A stretch of DNA of 64,000 nt from Clostridia bacterium (lineage in GTDB: Bacteria; Bacillota_A; Clostridia; Oscillospirales; CAG-272): assembly GCA_017445115.1 (NCBI GenBank), contig JAFSUU010000032.1, positions 1-64,000 on the forward strand. The letters are read 5' to 3'. Under the pieces are notes generated by a model. That model was given only the letters and a program-made list of their open reading frames with translations, was not told the DNA's origin and made no database searches. Shown piece by piece: positions 52,712 through 58,412 of this stretch; positions within the stretch are counted from its first letter, which is position 1; the number at the start of each line of letters is the position of its first letter. The position numbers and the translations under genes were made by a program.

Positions 52712-53344
52712 ATGAAAAACGATTATCCGAACGGCATTCCCGAAATACTCGAAATGATCGAAAATCAAAGATTTGACAAAGACCTTGCTGAAAAGCTATT
52801 GAGCGGAGTTGATCTAAATGCACCTATCATCACTCAAAATATAGGAAGCTTTGAAATATCCGGAACATATTTATTTGAAGCAGTAGTTAATAATAACCTT
52901 CCGGCTGTCGAGTTTTTACTTGAACACGGCGCAGATCCTAACTACTTTAACGAAAAAATAGATGATGATTGCGCGCTTTGGGAACTTCAGTATATAGATA
53001 GCAATCAGGATTGGGAAACAAGGTATGAAATATGCAAGTTGTTTTTCAAATACGGTGCAGATCCAAACATAAAGAATGACGGCGAAACGCTGTATGAATA
53101 TATACTTTTCAAAATATATTATGACACCGCTAATAACGATGTCGATTTTGAAAATTTAACACATCTGTATATGCTTTTGTGCCTTTACGGCGGCGGAGAC
53201 GACAGCGTCGGCAGACCAAAGCTCTATAATGCTAATCTTGACAAAATAAATGAATTCGATATTTCTTTCTCAATGGATAAAAACGGTGTTTTAATTTCGG
53301 GAACGGTGATAGATAAAGAAGGAAATGTCATAGCGGAGGTATAG
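52712..53344 (+). CDS. Ankyrin-repeat protein, AT-rich
   Basis: A 210-residue acidic cytosolic protein with two recognisable ankyrin-type units, TYLFEAVVNNNLPAVEFLLEHGADPNYFN and TRYEICKLFFKYGADPNIKNDGETLYEYIL; the rest is more divergent and ends in a beta-rich tail. Ankyrin repeats mediate protein binding and the partner is unknown. The gene is visibly richer in A/T than its neighbours, uses many AAA/AAT/ATA codons, and is flanked by repeats on the right, which suggests acquisition by transfer. Start 52712 follows gaagg. Confidence 0.82.
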   Translation: MKNDYPNGIPEILEMIENQRFDKDLAEKLLSGVDLNAPIITQNIGSFEISGTYLFEAVVNNNLPAVEFLLEHGADPNYFNEKIDDDCALWELQYIDSNQDWETRYEICKLFFKYGADPNIKNDGETLYEYILFKIYYDTANNDVDFENLTHLYMLLCLYGGGDDSVGRPKLYNANLDKINEFDISFSMDKNGVLISGTVIDKEGNVIAEV

Positions 53345-53428
53345 CTTAAAAAAACATCCGCGTTTATTCAGCAAAAGCACAGAAAGAGTTTTTGTGTATA
53401 AAATCATTGTAAGTGAACAAGCAAAAAT

Positions 53429-53507
53429 GTCATCCTGAGGCGAAGCCGTGGGATCTCCTTAGCATAGTGTTACTCTGAGATTTTTGGGGTTCGCGGGTCA
53501 GAATGAC
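53429..53507. repeat. 79-bp element with GTCATCCTGA/TCAGAATGAC ends
   Basis: The outer ten bases form an imperfect inverted repeat (53429-53438 with 53498-53507, one mismatch), and ggatctc near the left arm pairs with gagat on the right. The design recalls widely dispersed gTCATTCTGAG-type intergenic repeats of many bacterial genomes. No transposase is linked, so it may be a non-autonomous (MITE-like) or REP-like element. Confidence 0.6.
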
Positions 53508-53570
53508 GGAGTGGTGACGTTTTGCTGATAGTGATTTTGTTTCATAATACTTTATCGTTCTTGTCGATAT

Positions 53571-53686
53571 ATTTCAAAGCTGACGCTTTGAAATTCGATA
53601 TGCTTTTGCATCCTCGCCAAAGGCGAGATATGCATAAAGCTCGATATGTTGCTTCGCAACTCGATATGCAAGGCTGACGCCTTGCA
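53571..53686. repeat. Modular hairpin array with TCGATATG spacers
   Basis: Four hairpins: atttcaaagc-tgac-gctttgaaat (53571-53594), a compound one with ctcgcc-aaa-ggcgag inside gctttt/aaagc arms (53602-53640), gttgc-ttc-gcaac (53648-53660) and tgcaaggc-tgac-gccttgca (53667-53686). The spacer TCGATATG stands before the last three (53595, 53641, 53661). Two hairpins share the loop tgac, and the third is identical to a module at 30057-30069. Confidence 0.78.
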
Positions 53687-53716
53687 AGAAAAGGGCCGAT
53701 AGTTTCTGAAAAGGGT

Positions 53717-53750
53717 GCGGGGAAAATTCTTTGCAAAGAGTTTTCCCCGC
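53717..53750. repeat. Intergenic hairpin repeat, variant copy
   Basis: A 17-bp stem with one G-T-type mismatch (53717-53733 with 53734-53750) and the arm gcggggaaaattctttg. Compared with the copies at 24683 and 40466 the outer gcgggga is kept while the inner part changed on both arms. It lies 18 bases past the DUF4097 stop and may terminate that operon. Confidence 0.75.
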
Positions 53751-53768
53751 ATATCATTCATTCCCCAA

Positions 53769-54728
53769 TTATTTAACTATCTTTATCTCAATATCTCCGG
53801 TGGTAGTGGATATCTCACACTTGCCTCCGGTCGTCGTGCGCGGAACGTCGACGTCTCCGGTCCTCGTGTCCGCGAAGAATATCATTTCTGACTTCAGCGT
53901 CCCGGTCACGTCGCCGGTCGACGTCTTGACCGCGATCTCCGCGGCGTCGCTGGAATCAAATTTCACGTCGCCCGTGCTTCTTTTGACGTTGATTTTTCCG
54001 GACGCAACGACGTTTTTGAGCGTCAGGGATCCGGTGCTTCCTTCCGAGATAAATTCACGGCACGTTACGTCCGAAAGAGTTGCCTTTCCGGTGCTGACTT
54101 TTACTGACATATTGCCGCCGCACTCAAAACTCTCGACCAGTATCTTGCCTGTCGATACGGAGAGCTCCGCGTCGCCGGCACCGGCGCCGTTCAAAGTGAT
54201 ATCGCCCGTGCTCGCCTTGATCTTCAAAGGACCCTCCGACGAAGCGGAACATAATACGTCTCCCGTGCTCATCTTGATATCGATGCTTCCGAACGAGAAC
54301 GACGACGGTATCGAAACGTCTCCGGTCGAAGCGTCGATCTTCAAAGATTCATAACGTTCCCCGGGAAGATATAAAGTCATCGTCATCGATTTGCTTAAGA
54401 AGCTGATATATTCGAACCACTCGCGGTCATCGTTTATCGTGATCTTCAAAGTCCCGTCTTCGACCGTGACCTTGTGATGCACCTTGTCGCGTTCCTCACT
54501 GCACACCGCGCTGAACTTTCCGTCCTCGGACGGCTTGAAGACGATGTCGGTCACGTTCGTGTCAATATCGATCCTGTCAAACTCTTTGTCGACTGTGTAT
54601 GTGTTTGTCACGTAACTGTCACTTCCTATCTTTGAAAAATCAAATCCCGAGGCGACGAACGCCCCTGCAAAAACCGCGAGCCCCACTGCGACGAGTACGA
54701 CAGCGGCGATGATAAAACCTTTTTTCAT
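53769..54728 (-). CDS. DUF4097-family membrane-anchored beta-repeat protein
   Basis: A 319-residue protein with one N-terminal membrane helix (about 5-27) followed by a beta-helix-like extracytoplasmic domain. The repeated tetrapeptide STGD/STGK (ASTGDVSIPSS, MSTGDVLCSA, ASTGDITLNG, VSTGKILVES, RSTGDVKFDS, TSTGDVTGTL, RTGDVDVPR, TTGDIEIKI) marks successive coils. Such proteins accompany DUF1700 and PadR genes and are thought to belong to envelope-stress or anti-sigma-like modules. It overlaps DUF1700 by ATGA. Confidence 0.92.
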   Translation of the reverse strand: MKKGFIIAAVVLVAVGLAVFAGAFVASGFDFSKIGSDSYVTNTYTVDKEFDRIDIDTNVTDIVFKPSEDGKFSAVCSEERDKVHHKVTVEDGTLKITINDDREWFEYISFLSKSMTMTLYLPGERYESLKIDASTGDVSIPSSFSFGSIDIKMSTGDVLCSASSEGPLKIKASTGDITLNGAGAGDAELSVSTGKILVESFECGGNMSVKVSTGKATLSDVTCREFISEGSTGSLTLKNVVASGKINVKRSTGDVKFDSSDAAEIAVKTSTGDVTGTLKSEMIFFADTRTGDVDVPRTTTGGKCEISTTTGDIEIKIVK

Positions 54729-55327
54729 TTTGTGCTCTCCTTTCTGATGAACAGAGACTTGATGCCGAGCGCCGCTTTCTTGGTCAGACGGATGATACCC
54801 TTTGACAGCGCGACGCAGCCGAAGAACGTGAATATCGAAAGACCGGCGAGGAATATCGACGCGCCGATCAGCGCGACTCCGAACGCGGCGTCACCGCGGA
54901 TCATATAAGCGACCGACGCGGCAATACCTCCGAACGCCGAAGCGATGAACGAAAGCTCAATCGCCCAAAGCGAGATTATCAGCGACCACGCTACGATATA
55001 CAATGACAGGACCACCGCCCCGAACGCGATAAGAAGCGGGAACCAAAGCGGAAAGCCGAGACAGATCAGAACGATCTCCCACGCTTTCAGCGTGCGCTTC
55101 GGAGTTATCTTTTCCTTGACGAGCTTTGCAAGCGGTATTTCGGCGACGGTCTGCGAGACTATCTCGTCCACGCTCCCGATCATCGAGACCGCTTCTTCCT
55201 CCGTGACTCCTTCTTCAATACGGTCGTCTATCATTTCACTGTAGAACGCTATGCGCTCATCTACATCGTCCTGCGGCAGACCTGCAAGCCCCGCCCTCAG
55301 CTCCGACAGAAATTGATCCTTATTCAT
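54725..55327 (-). CDS. DUF1700 membrane protein
   Basis: A 200-residue protein. The N-terminal cytosolic part, MNKDQFLSELRAGLAGLPQDDVDERIAFYSEMIDDRIEEGVTEEEAVSMIGSVDEI, is the DUF1700/HAAS domain that interacts with PadR-type regulators or membrane partners; it is followed by three or four membrane segments (about 83-190). In published HAAS systems this domain links envelope state to regulation. Start 55327 follows aaggagg; it overlaps padR by 8 bases. Confidence 0.92.
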   Translation of the reverse strand: MNKDQFLSELRAGLAGLPQDDVDERIAFYSEMIDDRIEEGVTEEEAVSMIGSVDEIVSQTVAEIPLAKLVKEKITPKRTLKAWEIVLICLGFPLWFPLLIAFGAVVLSLYIVAWSLIISLWAIELSFIASAFGGIAASVAYMIRGDAAFGVALIGASIFLAGLSIFTFFGCVALSKGIIRLTKKAALGIKSLFIRKESTK

Positions 55328-55637
55328 GACTGTCCTCCTTGATCACAAACTGATATATCGAGTCGACTTCCTTCCACTCTTCCTTGAATTCTTCGATCCT
55401 GCCGACGCCGGCCGCCGTGATGCGATAGTACTTTCTGAGCCTGCCGTCGTGCTCGGCGGTCCTTACCGTCAGCATCTCGGCGCTCTCAAGCCGTTTGAGA
55501 ATGGTGTAGAGAGTCGATTCGGAAAGCTCTATGTACGGCTTCAAGTCTTTGATGATCTTGTACCCGTAGGAGTCTTCATTTTTTATCGCGGCGAGAACGC
55601 AAACGTCCAGAAGTCCGCGCTTGAGTTGAATATCCAT
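55320..55637 (-). CDS. PadR-family transcriptional regulator
   Basis: A 105-residue winged-helix repressor. The sequence LKRGLLDVCVLAAIKNEDSYGYKIIKDLKPYIELSESTLYTILKRLESAEMLTVRTAEHDGRLRKYYRITAAG is the complete PadR DNA-binding domain with helix 3 (SESTLYTILKRLE) and the beta-wing. A short C-terminal helix would form the dimer. Start 55637 follows ggggagg. First gene of padR-DUF1700-DUF4097, probably autoregulated through an inverted repeat over the promoter. Confidence 0.95.
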   Translation of the reverse strand: MDIQLKRGLLDVCVLAAIKNEDSYGYKIIKDLKPYIELSESTLYTILKRLESAEMLTVRTAEHDGRLRKYYRITAAGVGRIEEFKEEWKEVDSIYQFVIKEDSHE

Positions 55638-55656
55638 GCTATACCTCCCCTTGCGG

Positions 55657-55679
55657 AATACATCATATCACGAAGTATT
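55657..55679. promoter_or_regulatory. Candidate PadR operator
   Basis: Inverted repeat AATAC-N13-GTATT covering the -10 box of the padR promoter. The placement fits autorepression; the match to a known PadR consensus is only general. Confidence 0.4.
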
Positions 55680-55690
55680 GTCTTTGTCAA
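55662..55690 (-). promoter_or_regulatory. Promoter of padR-DUF1700-DUF4097
   Basis: On the minus strand, consensus -35 TTGACA (55685-55690), a 17-bp spacer and -10 TATGAT (55662-55667), 24 bases before the padR start. Confidence 0.88.
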
Positions 55691-55730
55691 GAGTTTTTCG
55701 AAAACATTTCAGAATTTATTTTTCCCTTTA

Positions 55731-55766
55731 TAAAAAGCTATGCCGCCCGAAGCCGGACGGCATAGC
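55731..55766 (-). terminator. Intrinsic terminator of the 55811 gene
   Basis: Arms 55737-55749 and 55754-55766 (gctatgccgcccg and its complement, one mismatch) form the stem; on the minus strand it is followed by tttttata. It lies 45 bases past the stop codon. Confidence 0.75.
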
Positions 55767-55810
55767 CTTTCTTGCATATTTTATTTCCGATAAACGATTT
55801 TATCTCACTT

Positions 55811-56737
55811 TCAATCCGTCGCCGAAGCCATTATCACTACGAAGCGGTCAAGGCTTTTGTCATAAACGGAAAGACAGAGTGCGCCCCACCACTCGTTGCC
55901 CTCGTCAAAGTATTCCGACCAGTTAGTCGTCCACTCGTACACCTCGAGCCCGTCCGTTCCGTTCGGGAACAGCGTGGCGTTGATCTTATCAAAATCCTCA
56001 TCTTTACAGTTGTTCGGATACGGCGGAGCCAGAAACGCTTTTCGGTAGTTGAGTTTTTCGCCGTCCGCGGATACGGGAGCGAGCAGTTCATCAACGCTGA
56101 TCCGTTTCGCGTCCGCTTTGCCGGCGTCGTAATGCCAGATCGCCTCGCCGTCATCGTCGAAGAACAGCCTCCGGCACGCCCGGACGAGCGCGAACCGGTG
56201 AGAATCACAGCCTCCAGTAATATTCTCATTCTCCACAAGGCAGTAGTCGATAACGCAATCGGGATATCCGGCGATCAGACCGTAGAACGGATCGTCCTTT
56301 ATGATCCGTCCGCTCCCCGGGAGGTATTTTTCACCGTCCACGGACGGCATTTTGATCTCTTTCTTATTATCGGTTATCTCAGGACGCTTCTTTTTCGCCC
56401 TGCCGCCGAACGATTTTTCCGCGTCGTCGATCCCGATGTTCACCATACCGGCGGCGTACTCAACCATTTTGCAGAAATCTTTCGCATCGTATTCAAATCC
56501 GGTGATCGACGTGACCGTCATTCCCCTTGAAAACGCCTGCAAGACGCTCGATGGATCAAACGCGTTGTGCACCGCCGTCATAGCTCCGTTTTCCCCGGTG
56601 ATATACAGACACGGCTCGTACGGATGGCAACTCAGTTTATACTTTTCGCCTCCGGCTTTAAGATAAGGAATGCCGCCCTTTCTGCCGAGGACGTATTTTT
56701 CATCGCTGTAAACCACGGTATCGTCTCGGGTGCTCAT
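55811..56737 (-). CDS. Hypothetical protein, unknown family
   Basis: A 308-residue soluble protein without signal peptide or membrane segment. The N-terminus (TVVYSDEKYVLGRKGGIPYLKAGGEKYKLSCHPYEPCLYIT) is beta-rich. The middle is Lys/Glu-rich and may be a linker (about 107-140). The C-terminal domain has many aromatic and acidic residues, such as DGLEVYEWTTNWSEYFDEGNEWWGALCLSVYDKS. No catalytic motif was recognised. Start 56737 follows gaggag. It is 57 bases behind the flavin-like gene at 56795. Confidence 0.72.
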   Translation of the reverse strand: MSTRDDTVVYSDEKYVLGRKGGIPYLKAGGEKYKLSCHPYEPCLYITGENGAMTAVHNAFDPSSVLQAFSRGMTVTSITGFEYDAKDFCKMVEYAAGMVNIGIDDAEKSFGGRAKKKRPEITDNKKEIKMPSVDGEKYLPGSGRIIKDDPFYGLIAGYPDCVIDYCLVENENITGGCDSHRFALVRACRRLFFDDDGEAIWHYDAGKADAKRISVDELLAPVSADGEKLNYRKAFLAPPYPNNCKDEDFDKINATLFPNGTDGLEVYEWTTNWSEYFDEGNEWWGALCLSVYDKSLDRFVVIMASATD

Positions 56738-56794
56738 TTTTCTCTCCTCATTCTCGCCGCGCCGAGGCGGTCGTTTTCCGAAAAGTCAGAGTTT

Positions 56795-57214
56795 TCACTC
56801 TATCTCAAAATTTTCCGTCTTAAGGTCGCGGTAGTATCTGCCGCGCTCGGCGGTGAATTTCAGAACGCAATAGTCGGGGTCGGTGACGCCGCCTTTGTAG
56901 AACATCGTGTCGCCCCGCCTCCAGATCATCTCTTTCGACGCGCGGTCGGTCAGCACTTCCATTTTTCCTTTAAGCATTACGCCCTCGTATCTCAGTAGCC
57001 CTTTGCGGTAAAAATATATGCAGGCTCTCGGATCGTCCCGATACTGTTTCACCCTCATCGAAGATGTGTTCGTCGAGAAATAAAATTCTTTTATCCCTTC
57101 GGTCTTCCTCGGCTTAAGCATCGCTTTTACATTGGGGAACCCCTCTTCGTCAACGGAACAGATAAAAGCGACCTTCTGCTTTCCGATAAACCTTGCGATC
57201 TTTTCGTTGTCCAT
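56795..57214 (-). CDS. Pyridoxamine 5'-phosphate oxidase-like FMN protein
   Basis: A 139-residue split-barrel flavoprotein of the PNPOx-like group. Visible features are the N-terminal helix EKIARFIGKQKVAFICSVDEEGFPNVKAML, FYFSTNTSSMRVKQYRDDPRACIYFYRKGLLRYEGVMLKGKMEVL and the C-terminal strand DYCVLKFTAERGRYYRDL. Members bind FMN, F420 or heme and mostly act as small redox enzymes; the substrate is unknown. Start 57214 follows cggaggag. Confidence 0.87.
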   Translation of the reverse strand: MDNEKIARFIGKQKVAFICSVDEEGFPNVKAMLKPRKTEGIKEFYFSTNTSSMRVKQYRDDPRACIYFYRKGLLRYEGVMLKGKMEVLTDRASKEMIWRRGDTMFYKGGVTDPDYCVLKFTAERGRYYRDLKTENFEIE

Positions 57215-57252
57215 AATATCTCCTCCGTTTTTCTTTCCGTTTTACACCTTCA

Positions 57253-57281
57253 ATTATATTTAATCACTAAAAAAAACAAAA
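57253..57281 (-). promoter_or_regulatory. Promoter of the PNPOx-like gene
   Basis: On the minus strand, -10 TATAAT (57253-57258), a 17-bp spacer and a weak -35 TTTTGT (57276-57281), 40 bases before the start codon. Confidence 0.55.
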
Positions 57282-57310
57282 GTAAAGTTTTTTCGGGTAA
57301 ATACTTAAAA

Positions 57311-57356
57311 AGAATGGACCCGCCCTCCCGTATTTTCATACGGAAGGGCGGGCTTT
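57311..57356 (-). terminator. Intrinsic terminator of the ABC ATPase gene
   Basis: A 15-bp stem with one mismatch (57319-57333 with 57338-57352, arm cccgccctcccgtat, loop tttc). On the minus strand it ends in ccattcttttt, and on the plus strand in gcttttc. Confidence 0.8.
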
Positions 57357-57392
57357 TCTGTATTTTTACGCAAAAAGGCTTTGTTTCCCGGT

Positions 57393-58133
57393 TTACGACA
57401 GCTTCCAGCTTACCGCCTGCCGTCTTCCGGTGATGAAGCTGCGGTATATGCCGTCCTGCTTTACGAGTTCGTCGTGTTTGCCCTTCTGAACGATCTTTCC
57501 TTTGTCGATAACGATGATCTGATCGGCGCCTCTGACGGTTTTCAGTCTGTGCGCGATCATGATGATGGTCTTTTGTTTCGTAAGATTACCGATCGCTTCG
57601 GTCAGCTCTTTTTCGTTCTCCGGGTCGACGTTCGCGGTCGCCTCGTCAAGAATTATTATCGGCGCGTCTTTCATGATCGCGCGCGCGATCGAGATACGCT
57701 GCTGCTCACCGCCCGACAGCTCGGACGGAAAGTTGTTCAGGTGGTCGAGAAGTCCGACTTTATCGATCATATCCTTCGCACCGAGCGCGTTCTTTGATAT
57801 TTCGGAAACGAGCTTGACGTTTTCATATACCGTCAGCGTGGGGATCAGATTGTAGAACCGGAACACGAAACCGACTGTCGACGCGCGGTAGTCGGCGAGC
57901 TCGTTGTCGGTAAGTTTTGAAATGTCCGCACCGTTCACCGTGATCGTCCCCTCGCTCGGGCTGTCGAGCCCGCCGAGAAGGTTTAAAAGCGTGCTTTTTC
58001 CGGCTCCCGAGGGACCGAGGATCACGACGAATTTGCCCTCGTCGAGCGTAAAGCTCACGTGATCGAGCGCGCGAAGCTCGTGATCTCCGCTTGTATAGAT
58101 CCTTGATACGTTTTCAAATTGCACGATAGACAT
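57393..58133 (-). CDS. Chimeric ABC transporter ATP-binding protein with altered Q-loop
   Basis: A 246-residue ABC nucleotide-binding domain. Walker A is GPSGAGKST (40-48), signature LSGGEQ (139-144), Walker B IIILDE (158-163) and H-loop His195. Residues 1-150 are of LolD/MacB type (VGFVF-FYNLIPTLTVYENVKLVSEISKN), but from Walker B on, DEATANVDPENEKELTEAIGNLTKQKT...IAHRLKTVRGADQIIVIDKGKIVQKGKHDELVKQDGIYRSF resembles fused exporters of ABCB/IrtAB type, including the terminal WKL. The Q-loop Gln is Arg92 (codon CGG, 57858-57860). No permease is adjacent. Start 58133 follows ggaggt. Activity is doubtful. Confidence 0.85.
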   Translation of the reverse strand: MSIVQFENVSRIYTSGDHELRALDHVSFTLDEGKFVVILGPSGAGKSTLLNLLGGLDSPSEGTITVNGADISKLTDNELADYRASTVGFVFRFYNLIPTLTVYENVKLVSEISKNALGAKDMIDKVGLLDHLNNFPSELSGGEQQRISIARAIMKDAPIIILDEATANVDPENEKELTEAIGNLTKQKTIIMIAHRLKTVRGADQIIVIDKGKIVQKGKHDELVKQDGIYRSFITGRRQAVSWKLS

Positions 58134-58159
58134 AGTTACCTCCGATGTATCCATAAGAA

Positions 58160-58205
58160 TTGCCCGGGAACAGACGATAAAGCTTAATCATGAGTTCCCG
58201 GGCAA
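58160..58205 (-). terminator. Hairpin terminator after the Feo accessory gene
   Basis: A 12-bp stem (58160-58171 with 58194-58205, arm ttgcccgggaac) with a 22-base loop starts 4 bases past the stop codon. On the minus strand it is followed by ttcttatgg, a weak T-tail, so some read-through into the ABC gene is likely. Confidence 0.55.
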
Positions 58206-58209
58206 GCGG

Positions 58210-58389
58210 TCAGTTCTTTTTATTGTAGGAGCATCCCATTCCGCACGTCGCGCAGTTCCCCGTGCATCCGCCGGATTTCTGTTTTTTCTTTTTATCTTTC
58301 ACAATTGAGAACACCGCTATTCCGACAACTGCAAACAAACCTGCAAGTGCGATTACGGTCGTCACGTTCTCTGCGATCCATGCAAACAT
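58210..58389 (-). CDS. FeoB-associated Cys-rich membrane protein
   Basis: A 59-residue protein that small-ORF filters miss. One membrane helix (VTTVIALAGLFAVVGIAVF, about residues 9-28) is followed by a Lys-rich stretch and the Cys cluster GGCTGNCATCGMGCSYN. This is the layout of FeoB-associated Cys-rich proteins, which may bind Fe2+ or Fe-S at the cytoplasmic exit of FeoB. Start 58389 follows aaggag. It lies 23 bases behind feoB, the usual place for this family in Clostridia. Confidence 0.9.
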   Translation of the reverse strand: MFAWIAENVTTVIALAGLFAVVGIAVFSIVKDKKKKQKSGGCTGNCATCGMGCSYNKKN

Positions 58390-58412
58390 TTTCGTATACT
58401 CCTTTCATTTTT

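Larger units (their letters stand above)
53345..53768. other. 424-base gene-free region filled with repeats
   Basis: No credible coding frame is present. From left to right it holds an AT-rich stretch, a 79-bp GTCAT-type element (53429-53507), a modular TCGATATG hairpin array (53571-53686) and a long terminator-like hairpin repeat (53717-53750). It separates the AT-rich ankyrin gene from the DUF4097 operon. Confidence 0.8.

Noticed and set aside
53429..53540. tRNA gene suggested by the string ggttcgcgggtc
   Set aside because: It lacks a matching acceptor stem, anticodon arm and T-loop consensus; the string is part of the 79-bp repeat.
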